Source: Parachryseolinea silvisoli
GTDB taxonomy: Bacteria; Bacteroidota; Bacteroidia; Cytophagales; Cyclobacteriaceae
Reading direction: 5' to 3'
DNA length: 64,000 nucleotides
NCBI RefSeq assembly: GCF_021190955.1
Contig: NZ_JAIOAO010000003.1
Span: 620,001-684,000, forward strand
Position 1 is the first letter of the stretch; each line of letters opens with the position of its first letter. A model generated the notes under the pieces. The model saw only the letters and a list, made by a program, of their open reading frames with translations. It searched no databases and was not told the origin of the DNA. The position numbers and the translations under genes are program-made. Of the stretch, positions 56,682 through 64,000 are shown in pieces.

Positions 56682-57599
56682 TTATTGTACACGAAAAATG
56701 GGGGTTTCAATAACATTACTTGCATGTAATGCGCGGTCTTTCAGTACTACACGTAGTTTCATGTTTTTGCCCGTGAAAAGATCCCGGAAGCCGGAGCTTG
56801 CCATCGCATAGGTAATTTCGCCTTCTTTCGGTGAGATGATGTTAAGGTCAAAGACAAAATCTGTGTGGCGGCCAGGCGTGAGAGAGGCGAGACGCGGCAA
56901 GCGGGTGTCAAACCCCTGTGCGCAAACCTTGGTTGGCAAGTCGCGCGTGAAGTCGAACTCCGTATACGTTCCATTGTTCCCTTCTACCAGGAAATCAACG
57001 TATAGGTTAAGCGCATTTTCATTGCGCTCGGAGTAGAGTATATTGTCCACCGTTGAGAGTATATAAAATTTCTTGCCCGACATGGTGAGGGAATCGCCGA
57101 TGACGTGTGAGTCGTCCAGGATGTTCTTGTTGTCGGCGGCTACCAGCACGTTTCCGGCCCGGTAGTTCAGGCACGAGTACGGATAGAGTAGCGGCGGAAG
57201 TTCGCTGAAAGCTGGTTTTTCACGGGTCTCGAGCGTGACTAACTTTCCGGTAGCCGTACCGGGGGAGACCAGCACAAACGACGAAATACCTCCGTTATAG
57301 ACGGCATCGACCCGGCCGCCGGGTACCGGCGTTAGCGTGCTGCCGTTTTCCAAAAAGAAGTTAAAGGCCTGATAGGGGGCATCCTGATCTTGTTCCGACA
57401 GTCCGATGTCGCTATCCCCATCCCGGTATCGAAAGGTTAACGCGATGGTATCGATCGGTGTTGACGTGCCGGCGCCGCGACTAAAATTTACCGACACAAA
57501 ATCAAGTTGCGGCTCGATGGTATACTGTTGTTCGTTACCGTCATCACTACCACAGCCGGCGATCATCGCCAGCATTCCCACATAAATAATACGTCTCAC
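56682..57599 (-). CDS. Lipoprotein of unknown function, 305 residues
   Basis: Starts with GTG at 57599; the signal (RRIIYVGMLAMIAGC) ends in a lipobox, followed by GSDDGNEQ. The rest is beta-rich, with FRYRDGDSDIGLSEQDQDAP, a pattern seen in surface lipoproteins of Bacteroidota. No enzyme motif is visible. It lies downstream of the glutaryl-CoA dehydrogenase gene on the same strand with a 53-bp gap. Confidence 0.72.
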   Translation of the reverse strand: MRRIIYVGMLAMIAGCGSDDGNEQQYTIEPQLDFVSVNFSRGAGTSTPIDTIALTFRYRDGDSDIGLSEQDQDAPYQAFNFFLENGSTLTPVPGGRVDAVYNGGISSFVLVSPGTATGKLVTLETREKPAFSELPPLLYPYSCLNYRAGNVLVAADNKNILDDSHVIGDSLTMSGKKFYILSTVDNILYSERNENALNLYVDFLVEGNNGTYTEFDFTRDLPTKVCAQGFDTRLPRLASLTPGRHTDFVFDLNIISPKEGEITYAMASSGFRDLFTGKNMKLRVVLKDRALHASNVIETPIFRVQ

Positions 57600-57652
57600 G
57601 TTCGAAGAGCAAAAGGATCTACTATATTTTTTACAGGCAGCTGTTGCTAAGG

Positions 57653-58873
57653 TTATACAAACGCGGGAATGCCAGTGATCTCGTTACCTAAAATCAGCAG
57701 GTGTATATCGTGCGTACCTTCATAGGTCACGACCGACTCCAGGTTCATCATATGACGCATCAGCGGATATTCGCCGGTTATACCCATGCCGCCGTGAATT
57801 TGCCGGGCTTCCCGGGCGATTTCCAGCGCCACGTGTACATTGTTACGCTTCGCCAGGGAGATCTGCGGCGTCGTGGCTTTCCCTTCGTTCATCAAGGTCC
57901 CCAGGCGCCAGTTGAGCAGTTGGGCTTTGGTGATCTCGGTGAGCATCTCCGACAGCTTTTTCTGTACCAGCTGGAATGACGCAATAGGCTTGCCGAACTG
58001 AATGCGCTCCACGGCATACCGCCGGGCAGATTCATAACAATCCATCGCTGCGCCGATCGCGCCCCAGGCAATGCCATAGCGGGCCGAGTCCAGGCACATC
58101 ATGGGCGCACCCAGACCGCTCTTCCCCGGCAGCAGGTTTTCTTTCGGCACTTTCACATTGTCAAACACCAGCTCGCCCGTAGCGCTCGCGCGCAGCGACC
58201 ACTTGCCATGGGTCTCGGGTGTGGTAAAGCCTTCCATGCCACGTTCTACAACGAGCCCATGGATGCGGCCGGTTTCGTTCTTGGCCCAGACCACCGCCAC
58301 ATCCGCGCGGGGTGAATTGGAGATCCACATTTTGGCGCCGTTCAGCAGGTAATGGTCGCCCATATCTTTGAAGTTGGTGACCATACCCGAAGGGTTGGAA
58401 CCGTGGTCGGGTTCTGTTAAACCAAAGCATCCCAGCCACTCGCCGGAGGCCAGCTTGGGAAGGTATTTTTTGCGTTGTGCTTCGCTGCCGAATTTATAAA
58501 TGGGGTACATGACCAGCGAGCCCTGCACCGACGCCGTCGAGCGCATGCCCGAGTCGCCGCGCTCGATCTCCTGCATGATAAGTCCATAGGAAATATAGTC
58601 TAATCCACCGCCACCATATTCTTGTAGAATAGTCGGGCCAAAGGCACCGATATCACCAAACTTTTTGACGATCTCGTACGGGAAGTGTGCGCGTTGCGCC
58701 CAGTCTTCGATATAGGGCGAGATCTCACGTTTCACAAAGTCGCGGATCGAGCTGCGAATGAGCTTATGCTCTTCGGTAAAGAGATCGTCCAGCTGATAAA
58801 AGTCAGGGTGCTCGAAAGTATCCTGTTTCAGGGATTTCTTGCCAAGGCCAGGGGTCGCGGTTTGTGCAGACAT
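57653..58873 (-). CDS. gcdH: Glutaryl-CoA dehydrogenase (acyl-CoA dehydrogenase family)
   Basis: A 406-residue FAD enzyme. SVQGSLVMYPIYKFGSEAQR, CFGLTEPDHGSNPSGM, KMWISNSPRADVAVVWAK and the catalytic Glu in SVVTYEGTHDIHLLILG match glutaryl-CoA dehydrogenase rather than short-chain acyl-CoA dehydrogenases. It oxidises and decarboxylates glutaryl-CoA to crotonyl-CoA in lysine and tryptophan breakdown. It is divergent from tryptophan 2,3-dioxygenase across a 74-bp gap, which supports the pathway assignment. Confidence 0.92.
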   Translation of the reverse strand: MSAQTATPGLGKKSLKQDTFEHPDFYQLDDLFTEEHKLIRSSIRDFVKREISPYIEDWAQRAHFPYEIVKKFGDIGAFGPTILQEYGGGGLDYISYGLIMQEIERGDSGMRSTASVQGSLVMYPIYKFGSEAQRKKYLPKLASGEWLGCFGLTEPDHGSNPSGMVTNFKDMGDHYLLNGAKMWISNSPRADVAVVWAKNETGRIHGLVVERGMEGFTTPETHGKWSLRASATGELVFDNVKVPKENLLPGKSGLGAPMMCLDSARYGIAWGAIGAAMDCYESARRYAVERIQFGKPIASFQLVQKKLSEMLTEITKAQLLNWRLGTLMNEGKATTPQISLAKRNNVHVALEIAREARQIHGGMGITGEYPLMRHMMNLESVVTYEGTHDIHLLILGNEITGIPAFV

Positions 58874-58902
58874 AATTTGAAATGGGATTAGGACATAATA
58901 AC

Positions 58903-58922
58903 TTGCGCACCAATTTACGCAA
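58903..58922. promoter_or_regulatory. Dyad in the gcdH-TDO divergent promoter region
   Basis: TTGCG (58903-58907), 10 bp, CGCAA (58918-58922). It sits in the middle of the 74-bp gap between the two divergent genes, so one regulator could control both. AATTTAC also occurs twice, 13 bp apart. The motif is short. Confidence 0.4.
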
Positions 58923-58947
58923 CTAATTTACATTCCGATACGCCCCT

Positions 58948-59910
58948 ATGACGGATAATACACCCGTAGACCCCGTGCTGTTAGAACAGCTCAAAAAACT
59001 GCAAGCCAAGTACAATGCCATGGGCCAGGACCTGTCGTCGTACCTCGATGGCCTGTTGTACGCCGACTACCTCACATACTGGGACTACATCCACCTGGAT
59101 ACGCTGCTAAGCCTGCAAAACCCCAAAACGCAGTTCCCGGATGAAAAGATCTTCATTCTGTACCACCAGATCACGGAGCTGTATTTCAAGTTGATCTTGC
59201 ACGAGCTGGAGCAGATCACCGCAAACCCGCAACCCGGCGAAGCGTTCTTTATTGATCGCCTGGATCGCATCATCCGCTATTTTCGTCACCTCGAGAATTC
59301 CTTCGACGTCATGGTGCAGGGTATGGAAAAAGAGCAATTCCTTAAATTCCGCATGGCATTGTTACCGGCCAGCGGCTTCCAATCCGCGCAATACCGCATG
59401 ATCGAGCTGTATTCCACCGACATGATCAACCTGGTGAGCCTGAACGACCGGCCCACCATGCAAGGCGCCGCTATCCCGGCGCTATTGGAAAAGCTGTATT
59501 GGCGCAGCGGTGCGACGGAGCTTGCGTCAGGCACAAAAACACTCACACTCCGGCAATTCGAACAGAAATACACCACTGAGTTTCAAGAGATGGGCGAGCG
59601 TTTAAAAGCGACCAACCTCTGGCAGCTATATCAACGACATTTTTCCTCATCGCCGCAGCGCGATGCCATTGTCGCGCGCCTCCGCGAATTCGATACACTG
59701 GCCAACGTGCTCTGGCCGTTAGCGCACATGCGTTCAGCGGGTCATTACCTGCACAAATCTCCCGAGGACATCAAGGCTACCGGCGGCACTAACTGGCAGA
59801 AATATCTGCCCCCGCGCTTCCAGAAAATCTCATTCTTCCCGACTCTCTGGTCCGAACAAGAGTTGCAGGAGTGGGGCAAGGCAGCGTTTATGGATGCCGC
59901 TGCAAAATAA
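58948..59910 (+). CDS. kynA: Tryptophan 2,3-dioxygenase family protein
   Basis: A 320-residue heme enzyme that opens the indole ring to N-formylkynurenine. FILYHQITELYFKLILHELE carries the heme-ligand/substrate His region, SGFQSAQYRMIELYSTD holds the substrate Arg, and KATGGTNWQKYLPP is the family C-terminal motif. It begins the kynurenine route whose late end includes glutaryl-CoA dehydrogenase, encoded divergently. The remaining kynurenine genes are not in the window. Confidence 0.92.
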   Translation: MTDNTPVDPVLLEQLKKLQAKYNAMGQDLSSYLDGLLYADYLTYWDYIHLDTLLSLQNPKTQFPDEKIFILYHQITELYFKLILHELEQITANPQPGEAFFIDRLDRIIRYFRHLENSFDVMVQGMEKEQFLKFRMALLPASGFQSAQYRMIELYSTDMINLVSLNDRPTMQGAAIPALLEKLYWRSGATELASGTKTLTLRQFEQKYTTEFQEMGERLKATNLWQLYQRHFSSSPQRDAIVARLREFDTLANVLWPLAHMRSAGHYLHKSPEDIKATGGTNWQKYLPPRFQKISFFPTLWSEQELQEWGKAAFMDAAAK

Positions 59911-59935
59911 CGTTGCACGCACGGCGTACCTGGTT

Positions 59936-60016
59936 CAAGTCTTCCGACCGAAGGGAGGGCGTTCCGATAGCTATCGGAATGGACCTACCCCAATGTCAGT
60001 CTTCAGACTGGCGAGG
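59936..60016 (+). repeat. Interspersed 80-bp palindromic repeat, copy 2
   Basis: Same element as at 47249-47328: the first 46 bases are identical, followed by a diverged 14-nt spacer and the shared CAGTCTTCAGACTGGCGAGG end. It lies 25 nt after the TDO stop, where its hairpins could act as a terminator. Confidence 0.88.
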
Positions 60017-60117
60017 AACCACAACAGTGTCGCATTCCATGTAAGATTAACCCTTACAATGATTTTTTCCTGCCCTGGCAACCCGGTACATTTGACAAGC
60101 TTCAACTTTATTCTGTT

Positions 60118-60615
60118 ATGATAACTTTGTTTGTAAGTCTCTTATTAGCCTTCACGCCACAAACCAAATTCCTCACCTATACCAATTCGCTGAACAAATT
60201 CAACGTGCGTTACCCGGAGCGTTGGCAGAACCAGGCTGGCTTGAACGCCGTAGCCTTCCTTAGTCCAAAGGAGAACGAGCAGGACGCTTTCCAGGAGAAC
60301 GTAAACCTCATGTTACAAGACCTGGCGCAGCAGCCGATGAACCTCGATCAATACACCGAGCTCACCCGCCAGCAAGTCATCCAGTTTGCGGGCAATGATG
60401 CGATCGTATCCCTCAAGGACGCCACCATTGGCGGACAGCCCTGCAAGGAATTTATCTTTACCATGGCCTACAACGGCCGCGATCTGAAACTGAAACAATA
60501 CTGGTTCATTAAAGGCCAAACAGCCTACCTGTTTACCTATACCGCAGAGACGACGCAGTATGCCAGCTACGAAAATGTAGCGACTGACGTGATGAAAAGC
60601 TTCTCTTTCTTCTGA
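60118..60615 (+). CDS. PsbP-like/DUF1795-type secreted protein
   Basis: A 165-residue protein with a short signal (MITLFVSLLLAFTPQ). NKFNVRYPERWQNQAG and the ending TTQYASYENVATDVMKSFSF match PsbP/DcrB-like folds, in which a short sheet carries the YP-W motif. These proteins are usually periplasmic and of unclear role. Its stop overlaps the next gene's start by one base (TGATG). Confidence 0.72.
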   Translation: MITLFVSLLLAFTPQTKFLTYTNSLNKFNVRYPERWQNQAGLNAVAFLSPKENEQDAFQENVNLMLQDLAQQPMNLDQYTELTRQQVIQFAGNDAIVSLKDATIGGQPCKEFIFTMAYNGRDLKLKQYWFIKGQTAYLFTYTAETTQYASYENVATDVMKSFSFF

Positions 60616-61910
60616 TGGAAATCAAGCTGTATAAATCTCCCTGGAAGGCACTCATACTGCTCGTCCCGTGCCTGATATTTGTTGCCATTGGTATATGGAT
60701 GCTGCAGGATCCTGAAGCCTCGCGTTTTGGTGCATGGGGGTGTATTTGTTTCTTTGCATTGGGTATACCCATCTCGTTGTTTAATATGTTCGACCGTCGG
60801 CCGCAGATTATTCTCAATGAGATCGGTGTCTTTGATCGCACGGCGTATACGGACTTTATTAACTGGGAAGTTATTCAGGACGCCTACCTGTTGAACATCA
60901 ATCAGCAAAAGTTTATTTGCCTTATCGTGGATAAGCAATACGAGCCGTCGCGGAAGAAGGGCCGTTTCAGACGGGCCGCCGCCGGACTAAATAAGAGCGT
61001 TGGAGCACAGGAACTGAATATCCATTTGGGCGCTGTGTCGGTAGACGAGGTGAAGCTGGGACAGTTTATTCTGGAGATGGCGCGCCTGGCGCCGGAAGCG
61101 CGGAAGGAACGTGTACAGATGGGGTTGCTGACGGCGAAGTCGTTAGTAAGAATGGTTGTCTGTAGTATAATTTTTTTAGCACTTTTCTCATGTAAAAATG
61201 AAGGTGAGGTTAGAATTGAAAGATATTCAAATGGGAATTTAAAGTCTGAATTTTTTTACCTGAGGGATAGTGTTAAGCACGGGCTTGCAAAGACTTACTA
61301 CTATGAAGGCGTGATTAAAGAAGAAATAAAATTTATCAATGGAAAGCGTGAAGGGAAATACATAAACTATCATAAAAATGGTAGCATAAAAGGCGAGGCC
61401 GAATATAGTAATGATAAGGTTAAAGGATATTCATATTACTACAATGAGCGAGGAGCGTTGATGACAAAGGGCTTTTGGTACAATGGTAAGAAATTCGGGC
61501 CTACTTATTTTTATGGAGAAAATGGCTTGATTCGGAAATTTGTAAGTTGTGATTTTGATGAAAAAATTATCTATATCATTAATTGGAATGAAGATGGGAA
61601 AAAGATAAATGAAGAGGGACTTGTTTTTGGTCCGACTATTCACAAGCAAAATAGCGCTAATGGAGATTCCGTATGTTTGTTGATAGCCGTTTCTCAACCT
61701 CCAGGTTATAAATCGATAATTCGAGTAAGAGAGTTACATGAAGACAACGTCATAAAGGAATCTGCGATAAGGGTTGTGAATTCATTGGCAAAATATTGCG
61801 TTCCTCGAGGTGGCAATATTGGATATTCAATTAAATTCTTGGGTGAGATTAGGGAGATAGAAACGGATTATCTGGTAATGCAGGATAGCATTATGCAAAG
61901 GGTGGATTAA
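60615..61910 (+). CDS. STM3941-like membrane protein fused in frame to an AT-rich MORN lipoprotein
   Basis: Residues 1-175 form an STM3941-like protein: two membrane helices (ALILLVPCLIFVAIGIWML, GAWGCICFFALGIPISLF) and the RRPQIILNEIGVFDRTAY region. At residue 180 a second protein seems to begin: MVVCSIIFLALFSCKNEG is a complete lipoprotein signal, followed by MORN-like repeats (RYSNGNLKSEFFY, YYYEGVIKEEIKFINGKREG). The base composition changes at that point: 40/60 GC in 61081-61140, 17/60 in 61141-61200. A fusion after insertion of foreign DNA explains this. ATG 61152 could also be used as a separate start (252 residues). Confidence 0.72.
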   Translation: MEIKLYKSPWKALILLVPCLIFVAIGIWMLQDPEASRFGAWGCICFFALGIPISLFNMFDRRPQIILNEIGVFDRTAYTDFINWEVIQDAYLLNINQQKFICLIVDKQYEPSRKKGRFRRAAAGLNKSVGAQELNIHLGAVSVDEVKLGQFILEMARLAPEARKERVQMGLLTAKSLVRMVVCSIIFLALFSCKNEGEVRIERYSNGNLKSEFFYLRDSVKHGLAKTYYYEGVIKEEIKFINGKREGKYINYHKNGSIKGEAEYSNDKVKGYSYYYNERGALMTKGFWYNGKKFGPTYFYGENGLIRKFVSCDFDEKIIYIINWNEDGKKINEEGLVFGPTIHKQNSANGDSVCLLIAVSQPPGYKSIIRVRELHEDNVIKESAIRVVNSLAKYCVPRGGNIGYSIKFLGEIREIETDYLVMQDSIMQRVD

Positions 61911-62128
61911 ATTAAATAGTCAGAACTTAGTGTTGCAGAGGGTGCATAAGAAATACTTATCCGGGCATTGACGTAGCAACACCGTAGATCTAGTTACGTT
62001 CGTAGCGACCAATGGCTTTCCCCGCTAGGTCGGCCTGCTATGAGGTGTCGAGGATTGGCCTCCAATGGGAACACCACGATGGTGTATATGTTTGTTTCCC
62101 CATCCTAGCATTTGTATCAACGGCCCTG

Positions 62129-62160
62129 TTTATGCCATTTCCCAATAAACCTTATCTTTG
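62129..62160 (+). promoter_or_regulatory. Candidate Bacteroidota promoter of the MORN-repeat gene
   Basis: TTTA (62129-62132), 20 nt, TATCTTTG (62153-62160), which fits TAnnTTTG. It ends 18 nt before the ATG at 62179. The region 61911-62157 upstream has no other recognisable feature. Confidence 0.5.
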
Positions 62161-62178
62161 GAACTGGTTTATTCCAGA

Positions 62179-63966
62179 ATGCCCTCAAAATCCTCTTTTT
62201 GGCTGATAATCATTGCCTTAACCGGTGCCTATGGCGTCGCGTACGGCCAGGGCTTCACCCGCAAAACCTACCACGATCCGGAAAAGAAGAAGATCAAGGA
62301 AGTCTATCAGGTTAAGGATACAATCCGCAACGTAGCCCACGGCCGCTATACGTCCTATTTTGTAAACGGCGGAGTCGAGTCCAAAGGCCAATTCGAAAAC
62401 AACGAAACCACCGGCGTCTGGGAGTTCTTCTACGAGACCGGCAAGCTCAAAATGCGTGGCATCCTCTTCAAGAGCGCCAACTACGGCATGTGGGAGTACT
62501 TCTACGAAGGCAGCGGCCAAAAGAGCATGGAGGGCATCATCAACGGCAAGAACCGCGAGGGCGAGTGGAAGTCCTACTACGAGAACGGGCACGTAAAGGA
62601 GGTGGGCGGGTATAAAGAAAATCGCCACGTAGGCCTTTGGAAAAGCTACTTCGAAGACGGTGCCTTAAAAGGAGAAATCGTCTATAAGGACGACACCGGC
62701 TACTACACGGAATATTACCACTCAGGCAAGCCGCAGAGTGAAGGCACGCGTGCCGGCACGCGTAACACCGGCCACTGGAAGTTTTACCGTGAAGACGGTT
62801 CACTGGAAAGCGAAGGCGACTACGTCAATGGCAAGAAACACGGTCCCTGGAAGCGTTACTACTCCAACAGCACGGTAGCGGCAAAAGGCAACTATGCCAA
62901 CGATGAGCCAGTAGGGCCGTGGGAATACTTTTACGAAAGTGGCGGTTTGCAGTCGTCCGGTGAATACGTGGCGGGCAAAAAGGAGGGGTACTGGAAGACG
63001 CTTAACAGCAACGGAACCCTGAAAAGCGAAGTGGCCTTCACCAAAGGCTCGGGCGAGTACCGCGAATATCACCCCAATGGCTCGCTAAAAGTAAAAGGCC
63101 CCATCCGCGACGGCAAGCGCCAGGGCAAATGGGAGTTCTTCTTGCCGGACGGCACCCGTGAAGGCGAGTGTGATTACAACTACGACAAAGGAACATTCTA
63201 CGGCTACTATCCCACGGGCGAGCTGCAAACCAAGGGTACCCTGGAGGGCGAGCTCAAGACCGGCACGTGGGAGATCTATGAAAAAGGCGGCAAGCTCTCC
63301 GGCTATTATAAACCCTTCTACGACGACCGCAAGCTAGGCAAGGAAATCGTCGCGTTGGCAACCACCAGCAGCGCACGCAAGGGGCGCAGTAAGTCGCAAG
63401 GCTTTCGGTACTTCCGCGAAAAAGGCAACGAATTTCACGGCGTGATTATGAGCACAAATCCCGTGTGGACAGCCGTGGGCCGCATTCCCCTTGGTGTCGA
63501 GTTTTACATAGAGGAGCGCCTCGGCCATGAGTTTGAGTTCCTCGGCATCCGCGATCCTTTTTTCACGGCCGACGCGGAGATCACGCCCGGCAAGCTCTTC
63601 GAGCGCGGCTATAGCATCAGCATCAAACAGAAGTTTTACAATGGTATGAAAGTTGGCATGTGGTACTTCGGCCACGAGATCCGCTTCACCAACCTGGGTC
63701 ATTTTGTAAACGAACCCCTATACAAATTCACGTTCAACGCCGTCGAACAACGCATCGAGTGGGGGCCTATATTGGGCTACCGTATCATGCGCCGCAACAA
63801 TGCCAGCGGCTTTACGGTTGATACATTTGCCTCCTTCAACATCGGCTATCGTGGCTTCGACATCGACCCCCTGTTTGCTTCGTATTTTGAGCCCCTGGAG
63901 CGTGACAAGTTTTCCAGGACCTTCCACATCGGCCTCAACTTCGGTAACGTGTTTTCCTATCGCTAA
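62179..63966 (+). CDS. Secreted MORN-variant repeat protein with C-terminal beta domain
   Basis: A 595-residue protein. It has a signal peptide (SSFWLIIIALTGAYGVAYGQ) and then about 14 MORN_2/YwqK-type repeats of 22-24 residues, each like GVWEFFYETGKLKMRG (G-WE-YYE-G-L--G). From about residue 400 the repeats stop and a beta-rich C-terminal part begins (FTVDTFASFNIGYRGFDIDP, then ending IGLNFGNVFSYR), resembling an outer-membrane barrel end. ATG 62179 is chosen over the TTG at 62158. YwqK-type antitoxin labels for such proteins are not well supported. It is a likely distant relative of the MORN lipoprotein just upstream. Confidence 0.82.
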   Translation: MPSKSSFWLIIIALTGAYGVAYGQGFTRKTYHDPEKKKIKEVYQVKDTIRNVAHGRYTSYFVNGGVESKGQFENNETTGVWEFFYETGKLKMRGILFKSANYGMWEYFYEGSGQKSMEGIINGKNREGEWKSYYENGHVKEVGGYKENRHVGLWKSYFEDGALKGEIVYKDDTGYYTEYYHSGKPQSEGTRAGTRNTGHWKFYREDGSLESEGDYVNGKKHGPWKRYYSNSTVAAKGNYANDEPVGPWEYFYESGGLQSSGEYVAGKKEGYWKTLNSNGTLKSEVAFTKGSGEYREYHPNGSLKVKGPIRDGKRQGKWEFFLPDGTREGECDYNYDKGTFYGYYPTGELQTKGTLEGELKTGTWEIYEKGGKLSGYYKPFYDDRKLGKEIVALATTSSARKGRSKSQGFRYFREKGNEFHGVIMSTNPVWTAVGRIPLGVEFYIEERLGHEFEFLGIRDPFFTADAEITPGKLFERGYSISIKQKFYNGMKVGMWYFGHEIRFTNLGHFVNEPLYKFTFNAVEQRIEWGPILGYRIMRRNNASGFTVDTFASFNIGYRGFDIDPLFASYFEPLERDKFSRTFHIGLNFGNVFSYR

Positions 63967-64000
63967 CAGCCCGAAGTCTGTCAAAAGGTCACAACTTCAG

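Overview
The window looks like chromosome of a free-living member of the Bacteroidota, most likely order Cytophagales. Reasons: a SUF-only iron-sulfur operon with SufT-like and bacilliredoxin genes, a Bat cluster (VWA, TPR, charged TPR protein), a CarboxypepD_reg/OMP_b-brl TonB-dependent receptor, many small lipoproteins, little Shine-Dalgarno signal, and several matches to the Bacteroidota -7 box TAnnTTTG. GC is near 50-55% apart from a few AT-rich patches. Assignment to genus is not possible from the sequence alone.

Layout. 1-7.1 kb: leftward operon sufB-sufC-sufD-sufS-sufE-sufT-brxA, then the start of dapB, preceded by an Lrp/AsnC gene. 7.2-7.5 kb: two tandem tRNA-Leu-like RNA genes with abnormal anticodon loops and very long extra arms. 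7.7-13.3 kb: fadD, a TerB-like gene, a Cys-rich lipoprotein, a conserved unknown protein, a Na+/alanine symporter. 13.6-25.3 kb: a signalling island: two histidine kinases, a LytTR regulator, an 865-residue HAMP/GAF/multi-PAS protein with MCP-like helices, a CheY, an HPt protein, a TolC-like protein and CheR, with four structured repeats. 25-31.3 kb: Pit phosphate transporter, PdeM phosphoesterase, CapA-like protein, a beta-barrel protein and an LTA-synthase-like sulfatase. 31.4-33.3 kb: groESL. 33.5-42.7 kb: an unknown protein, a lipoprotein, and a leftward run ligA-DUF6913-dapA-GNAT-bat genes-thiolase. 42.7-47.1 kb: TonB-dependent receptor and M1 peptidase. 47.3-51.4 kb: serine synthesis (SerC-like aminotransferase and a SerB-SerA fusion) interrupted by a decayed DUF433/DUF5615 toxin-antitoxin pair. 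51.5-52.4 kb: arsR-arsN2 with its own operator and promoter. 52.4-52.7 kb: an 81-bp tandem duplication carrying two 11-bp-periodic arrays. 52.7-57.6 kb: transketolase C-half, VWA, CBS, TerB and lipoprotein genes. 57.6-59.9 kb: divergent glutaryl-CoA dehydrogenase and tryptophan 2,3-dioxygenase. 60-64 kb: a PsbP-like protein, an apparent in-frame fusion of an STM3941-like protein to an AT-rich MORN lipoprotein, and a large MORN-repeat protein.

How genes work together. The suf operon encodes a complete scaffold (SufBCD), sulfur donor (SufS/SufE) and targeting factor. The serine genes cover all three steps from 3-phosphoglycerate to serine. TDO and glutaryl-CoA dehydrogenase catalyse the first and a late step of tryptophan catabolism. 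The signalling island has a receptor methyltransferase, a CheY and an HPt protein but no CheA, CheW or classical MCP in the window; the natural candidate substrate for CheR is the multi-PAS protein next door.

The strongest candidates for something undescribed are the tRNA-like pair (7206-7503), the four covarying purine-rich hairpins (22661-23046), the 11-bp-periodic arrays (52447-52608), the MCP-less methylation module (18477-25161) and the fused STM3941/MORN gene (60615-61910). All calls were made by reading the sequence; no database search or folding program was run.
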